Made by a program: the position numbers and the translations under genes | Shown: piece by piece, positions 10,670 through 18,775 of the stretch | Layout of the letters: the number at the start of each line of letters is the position of its first letter | How positions within the stretch are numbered: position 1 is the first letter of the stretch | Source: Streptomyces muensis | GTDB lineage: Bacteria > Actinomycetota > Actinomycetes > Streptomycetales > Streptomycetaceae | Length of the DNA stretch: 56,302 bases | Direction: 5' to 3' | Assembly: GCF_021474425.1 (NCBI RefSeq) | Contig: NZ_JAKEIP010000032.1 | Coordinates: forward strand, 1-56,302 | Notes under the pieces: model-generated | Database searches by the model: none | Told to the model about the DNA's origin: nothing | Seen by the model: the letters and a program-made list of their open reading frames with translations, nothing else

Positions 10670-10767
10670 CGCAACGAATCGCCGCCCACCCCCTCGTGCA
10701 CGCAACGAACCGCTCACCGGCGCGCAACGGCTTCTTCTTGTCCGCCCTGGTCGGGCGCCCGTACCGT
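10670..10767 (+). promoter_or_regulatory. Phased GCAACG repeats and promoter of the amidase/monooxygenase operon
   Basis: Three copies of CGCAACG begin at 10670, 10701 and 10723, spaced 31 and 22 bases. The second copy, CGCAACGAACC followed by GCTCACC, closely matches the copy at 6401 before the permease. Directly downstream is a promoter-like TTGTCC (10738-10743), 18-base spacer, TACCGT (10762-10767). The last repeat abuts the -35, a position typical of activator sites. Confidence 0.6.
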
Positions 10768-10813
10768 CTACGTGGCCCCCACAACCACCCCTCCACCCCG
10801 GTGAGGAACACGC

Positions 10814-11602
10814 ATGCGCACCGCCCTGCTCCAGAGCTCCGGCCGCCCCGGCTCGACCGTCGAGAACCTCAAGGTTCTCGACGAGGCCGCGGGGCGTGCC
10901 GCCGCCGCGGGGGCGGGGCTGCTGGTCGCGCCGGAGATGTTCCTGACCGGGTACGCGATCGGCGACGACATCGGCCGGCTCGCCGAGCCGGCCGACGGTG
11001 AGTGCGCGGACGCCGTCGCCGAGAGCGCGACGCGGCACGGTCTGACGATCGCCTACGGCTACCCGGAGCGGGCGGGCAGGGCCGTGTACAACTCCGCGCA
11101 GCTGATCTCCGCCGACGGCACCCGGCTCGCCAACTACCGCAAGACCCACCTCTTCGGCTGCTTCGAGCGCGACCACTTCACGCCGGGTGAGACGCAGGTC
11201 GTCCAGGCCGAGGTCGACGGCGTCCGCGTCGGCATCCTGATCTGCTACGACGTCGAGTTCCCGGAGAACGTCCGCGCCCACGCCCTCGCCGGCACCGACC
11301 TGCTGATCGTGCCGACCGCGCAGATGCATCCGTTCCAGTTCGTCGCCGAGTCGATGATCCCGGTGCGGGCCTTCGAGAACCAGATGTACGTCGCGTACGT
11401 CAACCGGGTCGGGCGGGAGGGGGAGTTCGAGTTCGTCGGCCTCTCCACCCTCGCCGGCCCCGACGGAGTCGCCCGCACCCGCGCCGGCCGCGCCGAGGAA
11501 CTCGTCCTCGCCGACGTCGACCCCGTCCTCCTCGCCGCCTCCCGCGAGGAGAACCCGTATCTGAAGGACCGCCGCCCCGGCCTCTACGGGTCGCTCGTCT
11601 GA
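10814..11602 (+). CDS. Nitrilase-superfamily amidase (DavA-like omega-amino-amide hydrolase)
   Basis: A 262-residue carbon-nitrogen hydrolase. The catalytic triad is visible as Glu41 (VAPEMF), Lys110 (NYRKTHLFG) and Cys144 (ICYDVEFPE). Length and motifs fit the DavA group, which hydrolyses 5-aminovaleramide made from lysine. Close relatives act on 4-guanidinobutyramide made from arginine. The monooxygenase that would make such an amide follows 46 bp downstream in the same direction, so the two form an operon. Choice between lysine and arginine as the starting amino acid is open. The upstream repeats at 10670-10730 link its control to the permease-Lrp operon. Confidence 0.9.
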   Translation: MRTALLQSSGRPGSTVENLKVLDEAAGRAAAAGAGLLVAPEMFLTGYAIGDDIGRLAEPADGECADAVAESATRHGLTIAYGYPERAGRAVYNSAQLISADGTRLANYRKTHLFGCFERDHFTPGETQVVQAEVDGVRVGILICYDVEFPENVRAHALAGTDLLIVPTAQMHPFQFVAESMIPVRAFENQMYVAYVNRVGREGEFEFVGLSTLAGPDGVARTRAGRAEELVLADVDPVLLAASREENPYLKDRRPGLYGSLV

Positions 11603-11648
11603 CATCCCCCCAGCCTCACCAGCAGCTTCTGCAAGGAGTCCGCACCCC

Positions 11649-13349
11649 ATGACGTCCACGGTGCCCAACGCCGTCCAGCACGCCGACGAGCAGCAGCCGC
11701 CGATCACCATGTTCGGCCCGGACTTCCCGTACGCGTACGACGACTTCCTCGCCCACCCGGCCGGGCTCGGCCAGATACCGGCGACCGAGCACGGCACCGA
11801 GGTCGCGGTGATCGGCGGCGGTCTGTCCGGGATCGTGGCCGCGTACGAGCTGATGAAGATGGGGCTCAAGCCCGTCGTGTACGAGGCCGACCAGATCGGT
11901 GGGCGGCTGCGGACCGTCGGCTTCGACGGCCCCAACACCGAGGGACTCACCGCCGAGATGGGCGCGATGCGCTTCCCGCCGTCCTCCACGGCGCTCCAGC
12001 ACTACATCGACCTGGTCGGCCTGGAGACCCAGCCCTTCCCCAACCCCCTCGCCGAGGCCACGCCTTCGACCGTCGTCGACCTCAAGGGCGAGTCGCACTA
12101 CGCCGAGACCATCGACGACCTGCCGCAGGTCTACCGGGACGTCGCCGAGGCCTGGAACAAGTGCCTCGAAGAGGGCGCCGACTTCTCCGACATGAACCGC
12201 GCCATGCGGGAGCGGGACGTGCCGCGCATCCGGGAGATCTGGGCGAAGCTCGTCGAGAAGCTCGACAACCAGACGTTCTACGGCTTCCTCTGCGACTCCG
12301 AGGCGTTCAAGTCCTTCCGGCACCGCGAGATCTTCGGCCAGGTCGGCTTCGGCACCGGCGGCTGGGACACCGACTTCCCCAACTCCATCCTGGAGATCCT
12401 CCGTGTCGTCTACACCGAGGCCGACGACCACCACCGCGGCATCGTCGGCGGCTCCCAGCAGCTGCCGCTGCGCCTGTGGGAGCGCGAGCCGGAGAAGATC
12501 GTCCACTGGGCCTACGGCACCTCGCTCGCGAAGCTGCACGAGAACGGCGCGCCCCGCCCGGCCGTGACCCGGCTGCACCGCACCGCGGGCAACCGGATCA
12601 CCGTGACCGACGCGAACGGCGACATCCGTACGTACCAGGCGGCGATCTTCACCGCCCAGTCCTGGATGTTGCTGTCGAAGATCGCCTGCGACGACTCGCT
12701 CTTCCCGATCGACCACTGGACCGCCATCGAGCGCACCCACTACATGGAGTCCTCGAAGCTCTTCGTGCCCGTGGACCGGCCGTTCTGGCTGGACAAGGAC
12801 GAGGAGACCGGCCGGGACGTCATGTCGATGACGCTCACCGACCGTATGACGCGCGGCACCTACCTCCTCGACGACGGCCCGGACAAGCCCGCCGTCATCT
12901 GCCTCTCCTACACCTGGTGCGACGACAGCCTGAAGTGGCTGCCGCTGTCCGCGAGCGAGCGGATGGAGGTCATGCTGAAGTCGCTCGGCGAGATCTACCC
13001 GAAGGTCGACATCAGGAAGCACATCATCGGCAACCCGGTGACGGTGTCCTGGGAGAACGAGCCGTACTTCATGGGCGCGTTCAAGGCCAACCTCCCCGGC
13101 CACTACCGCTACCAGCGGCGCCTGTTCACGCACTTCATGCAGGACCGGCTGGACGAGGACAAGCGGGGCATCTTCCTCGCCGGTGACGACATCTCCTGGA
13201 CGGCCGGCTGGGCCGAGGGCGCCGTCCAGACCGCGCTGAACGCGGTCTGGGGCGTCATGCACCACTTCGGCGGTGCCACCGACGCGACCAACCCGGGGCC
13301 GGGCGACGTCTACGACGAGATCGCGCCTGTCGAGCTGCCGGAGGACTGA
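11649..13349 (+). CDS. Flavin amino-acid 2-monooxygenase (lysine/arginine 2-monooxygenase family, DavB-like)
   Basis: A 566-residue FAD enzyme of the amine-oxidase fold. The dinucleotide-binding motif VAVIGGGLSG lies at residues 52-61 and the FAD-binding GGRLRT follows at 84-89. From memory it closely matches Pseudomonas putida lysine 2-monooxygenase throughout: MFGPDFPYAYDDFLAHPAGL near the start, FGQVGFGTGGWDTDFPNS in the middle and FLAGDDISWTAGWAEGAVQT near the end. These enzymes oxidatively decarboxylate a basic L-amino acid to the amide one carbon shorter. Streptomyces relatives include arginine 2-monooxygenases that yield 4-guanidinobutyramide. It pairs with the amidase immediately upstream. 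A strong hairpin follows the stop. Confidence 0.92.
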   Translation: MTSTVPNAVQHADEQQPPITMFGPDFPYAYDDFLAHPAGLGQIPATEHGTEVAVIGGGLSGIVAAYELMKMGLKPVVYEADQIGGRLRTVGFDGPNTEGLTAEMGAMRFPPSSTALQHYIDLVGLETQPFPNPLAEATPSTVVDLKGESHYAETIDDLPQVYRDVAEAWNKCLEEGADFSDMNRAMRERDVPRIREIWAKLVEKLDNQTFYGFLCDSEAFKSFRHREIFGQVGFGTGGWDTDFPNSILEILRVVYTEADDHHRGIVGGSQQLPLRLWEREPEKIVHWAYGTSLAKLHENGAPRPAVTRLHRTAGNRITVTDANGDIRTYQAAIFTAQSWMLLSKIACDDSLFPIDHWTAIERTHYMESSKLFVPVDRPFWLDKDEETGRDVMSMTLTDRMTRGTYLLDDGPDKPAVICLSYTWCDDSLKWLPLSASERMEVMLKSLGEIYPKVDIRKHIIGNPVTVSWENEPYFMGAFKANLPGHYRYQRRLFTHFMQDRLDEDKRGIFLAGDDISWTAGWAEGAVQTALNAVWGVMHHFGGATDATNPGPGDVYDEIAPVELPED

Positions 13350-13367
13350 CCGGCGTTCACGCGCGAA

Positions 13368-13399
13368 CCGCTGCCGGACCCGGATCAGTCCGGCAGCGG
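13368..13399. terminator. Bidirectional terminator-like hairpin
   Basis: A 12-bp perfect stem (CCGCTGCCGGAC, 13368-13379, with its complement at 13388-13399) and an 8-base loop. It begins 18 bp after the monooxygenase stop and overlaps the 3' end of the convergent DUF5995 gene, so it can serve both. There is no U tract. Confidence 0.75.
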
Positions 13400-14071
13400 C
13401 GTGAGCATCATGCGTCCCGCGAACCCCACGGCCGCGTCCAGCCGCTCGGTGAACTCCTCGGCGACGTCGGGCAGTCGGCGCAGCGCCCACAGTGCCCGCG
13501 CCGTCGACCAGGTGGCGTCCCGGGCCCGCTCCAGGCTCCAGGAGCCGAGCAGATGGGTGAGCGGGTCGGCGATCTGGAGCAGGTCGGGACCCGGCATCAG
13601 CTCTTCGCGGACGTGCTCCTCCAGCGAGACGAGGAGATCACCCACCCGATCGAACTCGTCCTCCAGATCGGCGGGTTCGCAGTCGAGGCTACGACAGGCG
13701 TCCACCACGGCGAGCGCCAGATCGTGGCCGATGTGCGCGTTGATGCCCGCGAGCGCGAACTGCAACGGACGTACGCCGGGATGCCGGCGCATCTGGAACA
13801 GGGGCCGCCAGCAGGCGGGCGGGCGCCGCTCGTCCTCGGCCCGCTCCACCGCCGCGAGATAGCGCTCCGCGAACCGCACGTCCAGCGTGATCGCCGCCCG
13901 CGCGTCCGTGAACCGGCCCTCGTCGATGTGCCGGTCGACGGCCTCGGTGACGGTGAGGTAGACGCGGTTGAAGACGGACACTCCGTCGCGTTCGGGCAGG
14001 GTCGCGTGGAGGGCGCGCATACGGGAGATGACGGCGTCCACGGGTGTGGTGAATTGTTCGCATTGCGCCAT
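13385..14071 (-). CDS. DUF5995-family protein
   Basis: A 228-residue, largely helical cytosolic protein without signal peptide. Features seen are FQMRRHPGVRPLQFALAGIN followed by HIGHDLALAVV, with histidines arranged as in a metal site (GINAHIGHDLA, residues about 109-119). This pattern matches the DUF5995 family common in actinobacteria, for which I know no established function. It converges on the monooxygenase gene and diverges from the GH6 gene, with 102 bp between starts. Confidence 0.8.
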   Translation of the reverse strand: MAQCEQFTTPVDAVISRMRALHATLPERDGVSVFNRVYLTVTEAVDRHIDEGRFTDARAAITLDVRFAERYLAAVERAEDERRPPACWRPLFQMRRHPGVRPLQFALAGINAHIGHDLALAVVDACRSLDCEPADLEDEFDRVGDLLVSLEEHVREELMPGPDLLQIADPLTHLLGSWSLERARDATWSTARALWALRRLPDVAEEFTERLDAAVGFAGRMMLTPLPD

Positions 14072-14173
14072 GGGGGCAGAGTCCCAGCTCTAGGCTGGCG
14101 GAAGTGTCGGCGGGCCCGGCGCTTCCCCAGAACGGGGGAACGCGCCCGCCGTTGGGGGAGGGGGAGCAGGACG

Positions 14174-15388
14174 GTGCCAGGCTTACGTGCCCAGCGACTG
14201 GCCGCACGCAGGTCCGAGCGCAGGAGGGCGGCCCGGCGCCATGCCATGGTCGTGGCGGCCTGCGTCGTGGTCGCCGTCGGCACCGCCACCGGCATGATCT
14301 CCGCACTCGACGGCAGAGGGCGCTCCGACGAGGCCGGGCCGCCCGAGGTGACGCGCTCGCCGAGCCTGGACTCCCTGCCCCTCGTGCCCTCGCCGTCCCT
14401 GTCGGTCACGAAGTCCCCGTCCCCGAAGCCGACTTCACCGTCCCCGAAGGAGAAGAAGGCCGGCCCGGCGAGCCCGGCGCCCTCCCCGACCAGGACCGAG
14501 AGGACTCGGCAGCCGACCGTGGTCTCCGCCCGTCTCTACCGCCACCCGGACTCCCAGGTGCTGGAGTGGGTCCGCGGCAACGCCGCGGACCCGCGCCACG
14601 CCGTCATCGCGTCCCGGATCGCCGCCCAGCCGGCCGCCGTGTGGTTCGCCGACTTCACGCCGGACACCGTCACCGCCCGGGTCCGCGCGGTCACTTCGGG
14701 CGGCTCCGCGCTGGGGCGGGTGCCGGTGGTGGTGCCGTACGCGATACCGGACCGCGACTGCGGCGGGCACTCCCAGGGCGGGGCGCCCGACCTCGACGCC
14801 TACGACGCCTGGATCGACAGGTTCGCCGCCGGGCTCGGCTCCTCCGACGTCATCGTGATCCTGGAGCCCGACTCCGTCGCCCAGTCCGAGTGCCTCTCCG
14901 CCACCGAACGCGCCGACCGCTTCGCCTCGTTGGCCCGCGCGGGCCGCGCCATCAAGACGGCGAACCCCAAGGCACGTGTCTACTACGACGCCGGGCACTC
15001 CGGCTGGCACGCGCCCGGCAAACAGGCTCAGTGGCTGCGACAGGCCGGCGCCGCCTCGTCCGCGTCCTCCGACGGCGTCTTCAGCAACGTCTCCAACTTC
15101 CACGCCACCACCGCCGAGATCGCCTACGACCGGCAGGTCCTCGACGCCCTCGGCGGCCCCGCGAGCCTGGGTGCCGTGATCGACACCAGCCGCAACGGCG
15201 CCGGCGCCCCCGCCGACGGGGAGTGGTGCGACCCCGCAGGGCGCAAGCTGGGCCGGGCGCCGACGCTCAGCACGGGGGAGTCGCGGATCGACGGCTACCT
15301 GTGGGTGAAGCTGCCCGGGGAGTCGGACGGCTGCAAGGGCAGGCCGGGGACCTTCACCGCGTCGTACGCCTACGACCTGGCGCGCTGA
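14174..15388 (+). CDS. Secreted or membrane-anchored GH6 endoglucanase
   Basis: A 404-residue glycoside hydrolase family 6 enzyme (cellulase, inverting). The N-terminus has a basic stretch and one hydrophobic helix (MVVAACVVVAVGTATGMISA), then a Ser/Pro/Lys-rich linker (about residues 55-110), then the catalytic domain. GH6 landmarks are VVVPYAIPDRDC, the catalytic-acid loop VIVILEPDSVAQSE, YYDAGHSGWHAPG, NVSNFHAT, VIDTSRNGAG and YLWVKLPGESDG. No cellulose-binding module is present. GTG 14174 follows a GGAG-rich ribosome site; the frame is open further upstream but reads through the neighbour's coding strand. The last 19 bp overlap the convergent permease gene. Confidence 0.92.
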   Translation: MPGLRAQRLAARRSERRRAARRHAMVVAACVVVAVGTATGMISALDGRGRSDEAGPPEVTRSPSLDSLPLVPSPSLSVTKSPSPKPTSPSPKEKKAGPASPAPSPTRTERTRQPTVVSARLYRHPDSQVLEWVRGNAADPRHAVIASRIAAQPAAVWFADFTPDTVTARVRAVTSGGSALGRVPVVVPYAIPDRDCGGHSQGGAPDLDAYDAWIDRFAAGLGSSDVIVILEPDSVAQSECLSATERADRFASLARAGRAIKTANPKARVYYDAGHSGWHAPGKQAQWLRQAGAASSASSDGVFSNVSNFHATTAEIAYDRQVLDALGGPASLGAVIDTSRNGAGAPADGEWCDPAGRKLGRAPTLSTGESRIDGYLWVKLPGESDGCKGRPGTFTASYAYDLAR

Positions 15389-16797
15389 GCCCCGTCGCCG
15401 CTGTCACTCTCGTCGCCGGACCGGCCCTCCTCGTCGTAGGACGACGTGCCCTCGTCGAGCAGCGGCTCCTGCGTCTTGAGGTGGGCCGGGGCGAAGGCCC
15501 GCAGCGCGTGGTAGCCGGTGATGACGACGAGCGTGCCCAGGGCGATGCCGCTGAGCTCGAAGGTGTCGGTGAACTCCATGGTGACGTTGCCGACGCCGAT
15601 GATGATGCCCGCCGCCGCCGGGACGAGGTTGAGCGGATTGCGCAGGTCGACCTTGGCGTTGATCCAGATCTGCGCGCCGAGCAGGCCGATCATGCCGTAC
15701 AGGATGACCGTGATGCCGCCGAGGACGCCGCCCGGGATCGCGGCCACGACCGCGCCGAACTTCGGGCAGACGCCGAAGAGCAGCGCGAAGCCGGCGGCGG
15801 CCCAGTAGGCGGCGGTCGAGTAGACGCGGGTCGCGGCCATCACGCCGATGTTCTCGGAGTACGTGGTGTTGGGCGGGCCGCCCACCGCCGTGGAGAGCAC
15901 GGAGGCGACGCCGTCCGCGGAGATCGCGGTGCCCAGCTTGTCGTCCAGGTTGTCGCCGGTCATCTCGCCGACCGCCTTGACGTGCCCGGCGTTCTCGGCG
16001 ACCAGGGCGATGACGACGGGCAGCGCCACCAGGATCGCCGACCACTGGAAGGACGGGCCGTGCAGGTCCGGCAGGCCGATCCAGTCGGCCTTCGCGACCC
16101 CGGAGAGGTCGAGCCGCCAGTGGTCGGTGAGCTTGCCGCTCGCGTCCACCGAGTGGATCTTCCCGAAGATCCGGTCGAAGGCCCAGGAGACGCCGTAGCC
16201 GAAGACCAGACCCAGGAAGATCGCGATCCGGGACCAGAACCCGCGCAGACAGACCACCGCGAGCCCGGTGAACAGCATCACCAGCAGCGCCGTCCACTGG
16301 TCCTGCGGCCAGTACGTCGAGGCCGTCACCGGGGCGAGGTTGAAGCCGATCAGCATCACGACGGCGCCGGTGACGATCGGCGGCATCGTGGCGTGGATGA
16401 TCCGCGCGCCGAACCGCCGCACGGCCAGACCGACCAGGAACAGCACGACGCCCACGACGAGGACCGCGCCGGTGACGGTCGCACTCGTACCGCCGTCGGC
16501 CCGGATGACCGCCGCGACCCCGACGAAGGAGAGGGAGCAGCCGAGGTAGCTGGGCACCCGGCCGCGGGTGGCGAGCAGGAAGACCAGCGTCGCGACACCG
16601 GACATCATGATCGCCAGGTTGGGGTCGAGCCCCATCAGGACCGGCGCCACGAAGGACGCGCCGAACATGGCCACCACGTGCTGGGCGCCGAGCCCGACGG
16701 TGCGGGGCCACGAGAGCCGTTCGTCGGGGCGGACCACCGCTCCGGGCGCCGGCGTGCGTCCGTCGCCGTGCAGTTTCCAGCGGACGCCGAGATCCAT
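15370..16797 (-). CDS. Uracil/xanthine (NCS2) permease
   Basis: A 475-residue nucleobase:cation symporter-2 protein with about 14 membrane segments. The N-terminal half has LSWPRTVGLGAQHVVAMFGA, and the substrate-binding helix region reads VALVAENAGHVKAVGEMTG, with the conserved Glu of the uracil-type group. The C-terminus is polar and acidic (DEEGRSGDESDSGDG). Uracil is the likeliest substrate, xanthine or other bases are possible. The gene is single, converges on the GH6 gene and diverges from the thioesterase gene. Confidence 0.9.
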   Translation of the reverse strand: MDLGVRWKLHGDGRTPAPGAVVRPDERLSWPRTVGLGAQHVVAMFGASFVAPVLMGLDPNLAIMMSGVATLVFLLATRGRVPSYLGCSLSFVGVAAVIRADGGTSATVTGAVLVVGVVLFLVGLAVRRFGARIIHATMPPIVTGAVVMLIGFNLAPVTASTYWPQDQWTALLVMLFTGLAVVCLRGFWSRIAIFLGLVFGYGVSWAFDRIFGKIHSVDASGKLTDHWRLDLSGVAKADWIGLPDLHGPSFQWSAILVALPVVIALVAENAGHVKAVGEMTGDNLDDKLGTAISADGVASVLSTAVGGPPNTTYSENIGVMAATRVYSTAAYWAAAGFALLFGVCPKFGAVVAAIPGGVLGGITVILYGMIGLLGAQIWINAKVDLRNPLNLVPAAAGIIIGVGNVTMEFTDTFELSGIALGTLVVITGYHALRAFAPAHLKTQEPLLDEGTSSYDEEGRSGDESDSGDGAQRARS

Positions 16798-16885
16798 GGT
16801 GCGGTTTCGCTTTCGTCGTGCGGGTGGGTGACCGGACCATTGTCAGGTACGCCGTGAGACGCGCCGACCGGGGTGGGCCGCCGCT

Positions 16886-16927
16886 GACCAGGGCCGACCA
16901 GCGGGCCGACCAGAGGGCCGATCAAGC
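16886..16927. repeat. Four tandem GACCAG-type repeats in a divergent promoter region
   Basis: Units start at 16886 (GACCAGGGCC), 16896 (GACCAGCGGGCC), 16908 (GACCAGAGGGCC) and 16920 (GATCAAGC), a spacing of 10-12 bases, about one helical turn. They lie between the uracil permease and the thioesterase and could be stacked protein-binding sites or simple slippage repeats. Confidence 0.6.
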
Positions 16928-16933
16928 ATACTG

Positions 16934-16943
16934 AGCGACCGCT
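16934..16943. promoter_or_regulatory. AGCGACCGCT palindrome before the thioesterase gene
   Basis: AGCGACCGCT (arms AGCG/CGCT) within CTGAGCGACCGCTTAG. Its complement AGCGGTCGCT differs by one base from AGCGGTCGTT at 42178-42187 before the acyl-CoA dehydrogenase gene. Both genes act on acyl-CoA, so a shared TetR-type fatty-acid regulator is possible but unproven. Confidence 0.4.
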
Positions 16944-16986
16944 TAGGATGAGGAGAGTCATCCCGTACGTCCCAGGAGTCCCGCAC

Positions 16987-17445
16987 GTGACCGCCGAAGC
17001 CCTCACCGCCCCCGCCCTCTCCCACGGCCGGCTCGTCCCCGTCACCGTCCACTTCGACGACCTGGACGCGCTCGGACTGCTGCACAACGCCCGCTACCCG
17101 CTCATGGTCGAGCGGGCCTGGGCCCAGCTGTGGCAGGAGCACGGCTTCCACTTCGAGGGCGACTGGGCGGCCGCCGGGGACGCCTGCAACGCCGTGAAGG
17201 AACTGCGCATCAGCTACGAGGCACCGGTCACCAAGCCGGGCGCCTACGCCGTCCACCTCTGGCTGGAGCGGCTCGGCAACACCGGACTGACGTACGGCTT
17301 CCGCTTCTGCTCGGCCGACGGGGCGGTCACCTACGCCCACGGCAGCCGGGTCCTGGTCCGGCTGGACGCCGGGACGTTGCGGCCGGCGCCGTGGAGCGAG
17401 GGCTTCAGGGCCGCGGGTCGGGAACTGCTGCGTCCGGCCGGCTGA
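16987..17445 (+). CDS. Hotdog-fold acyl-CoA thioesterase (4HBT family)
   Basis: A 152-residue single-domain hotdog protein. The helix-capping active-site motif reads VHFDDLDALGLLHNARYPL, with the catalytic Asp expected in FDDLD. VKELRISYEAPV and VLVRLD follow the usual strand pattern. Such enzymes hydrolyse acyl-CoA or hydroxybenzoyl-CoA thioesters. GTG 16987 is chosen because AGGAG lies eight bases upstream (16974-16978); ATG 16948 would add 13 residues. The 3' end overlaps the convergent MFS gene by 41 bp. Substrate unknown. Confidence 0.87.
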   Translation: MTAEALTAPALSHGRLVPVTVHFDDLDALGLLHNARYPLMVERAWAQLWQEHGFHFEGDWAAAGDACNAVKELRISYEAPVTKPGAYAVHLWLERLGNTGLTYGFRFCSADGAVTYAHGSRVLVRLDAGTLRPAPWSEGFRAAGRELLRPAG

Positions 17446-18616
17446 CCTTCGGGCGGTCGCGGTCACCGGCGCGCAGGACGCGCGCGAACAGGACGAGGCC
17501 GAAGGACAGCACGGTCACCAGGCAGAAGGACACCATCAGACTGGTGGCCTGGGCGATCCCGCCGATCGCGCTCGGCGCGATCAGACCCGAGGTGTACGTG
17601 ATCGTGGCGACGCCCGCGATGGCCAGCGAAGGGTTGTTGCCGCTGCGGCCGGCGGCCGCGAAGCAGAGCGGCACGACCACCGCGATGCCCAGACCCAGCA
17701 GCGCGAACCCGGTCATCGCCACGGCCGGCTGGTCCGACACCACGATCAGCAGACCGCCGAGTGTCGCGAGCACACCGCTGAACCGGACCGTGCGCACGGC
17801 GCCGTAGCGGTCCACGATCCGGTCCCCGGCGATCCGGGCGAGCGCCATGGTCAGGGTGAAGCCGGTCGTGCACGCCGCCGCCAGTCCGGCCGAGGTCTCC
17901 AGCTGGTCCCGCAGATAGACCGCCGACCAGTCCAGGCTCGCGCCCTCCGCGAAGACCGCGCAGAACCCGACCGCGCCGATGAGCAGCGCCGACTTCGGCG
18001 GCAGCGCGAACCGGGGCGGCGGCTCCTCGTCCTCGGCGGGCTGAAGGTCGAGCACCCACTGGCAGGCCGCCACACCGAGGACGGTCAGGGTCACCGCGGC
18101 CAGCGCGTGGTGCAGCCGGGCGTCCGAACCCAGGTGGGCCGCGAGGGTGCCGGCCGCCGAGCCGATCAGGGCGCCCGCGCTCCACATGCCGTGCAGCCCG
18201 GACATGATCGACCGGCCGAGACGGTTCTCGACCTCGACGCCGAGCGCGTTCATCGCCACGTCCGCCATGCCCGCGGTCGCGCCGTAGACGAACAGCGCCA
18301 GGCACAGGGTCAGCAGGTTGGGGGCGAGGGAGGGCAGGACGAGGGCGAGGGTCCACAGGGCGATCAGTCCGCGCAGGGCGTTCCGGGCGCCGAAGCGGTG
18401 GCTGATGCTGCCCGCCAGCGGCATCGCGACGGAGGCGCCGAGCGCGGGAAAGGCGAGCGCCAACCCCAGCTGGCCCGCGCTGACCCCGGCATGGTCCTGG
18501 ATCCATGGCACCCGTGTCGCGAACGAGCCGGTGACGGCGCCGTGCACGGCGAAGACGGCCGCCACGGCGTACCGGGCGCGCTTCACCTCGCGCAGGTCGT
18601 AGACCACCTCACCCAT
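17405..18616 (-). CDS. MFS transporter paired with a ROK regulator
   Basis: A 403-residue major facilitator protein with about 12 hydrophobic segments, starting MGEVVYDLREVKRARYAVAA. Motifs include MPLAGSISHRFGARNALRG (loop 2-3) and MADVAMNALGVEVENRLGRS, the latter typical of the sugar/fucose-permease-like and YbjJ-like MFS group. The frame is open far upstream, but ATG 18616 is where the protein-like sequence begins. It is divergent from the ROK regulator gene, and the 159-bp gap holds a perfect palindrome, so it is probably the regulator's target. Substrate could be a sugar or a related small molecule. Confidence 0.87.
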   Translation of the reverse strand: MGEVVYDLREVKRARYAVAAVFAVHGAVTGSFATRVPWIQDHAGVSAGQLGLALAFPALGASVAMPLAGSISHRFGARNALRGLIALWTLALVLPSLAPNLLTLCLALFVYGATAGMADVAMNALGVEVENRLGRSIMSGLHGMWSAGALIGSAAGTLAAHLGSDARLHHALAAVTLTVLGVAACQWVLDLQPAEDEEPPPRFALPPKSALLIGAVGFCAVFAEGASLDWSAVYLRDQLETSAGLAAACTTGFTLTMALARIAGDRIVDRYGAVRTVRFSGVLATLGGLLIVVSDQPAVAMTGFALLGLGIAVVVPLCFAAAGRSGNNPSLAIAGVATITYTSGLIAPSAIGGIAQATSLMVSFCLVTVLSFGLVLFARVLRAGDRDRPKVSRPDAAVPDPRP

Positions 18617-18695
18617 TGTCCGGCCCCTCCCGGTCCTCGCTCCGCGCGGACTTCGTTCCCTGTGCACTGCACTCTGTGTTGACGCCGCGCGTAAA

Positions 18696-18718
18696 CTATC
18701 AGGGTCCCTGCCTGATAG
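18696..18718. promoter_or_regulatory. Candidate ROK operator
   Basis: Perfect 8-bp inverted repeat CTATCAGG (18696-18703), 7-base spacer, CCTGATAG (18711-18718), in the gap between the divergent MFS and ROK genes. It is A/T-richer than the surroundings and about 60 bp before the ROK start. A TTGACG at 18679-18684 precedes it. Autoregulation and control of the transporter by the ROK protein are inferred. Confidence 0.65.
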
Positions 18719-18775
18719 ATAGGGGATATCCCGGCCGCCCGCCGCACGCCCCCGCCGATCTGGAAGGATCCCGGC

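Noticed and set aside
11616..13490. 624-codon minus-strand frame across the monooxygenase gene
   Set aside because: Val/Gly/Asp/Arg-rich translation with no recognisable family; the plus-strand gene is certain.
14104..16857. 917-codon plus-strand frame, the longest in the window
   Set aside because: It runs through the GH6 gene in the wrong frame and antisense to the permease; His/Arg/Gly-rich without domains.
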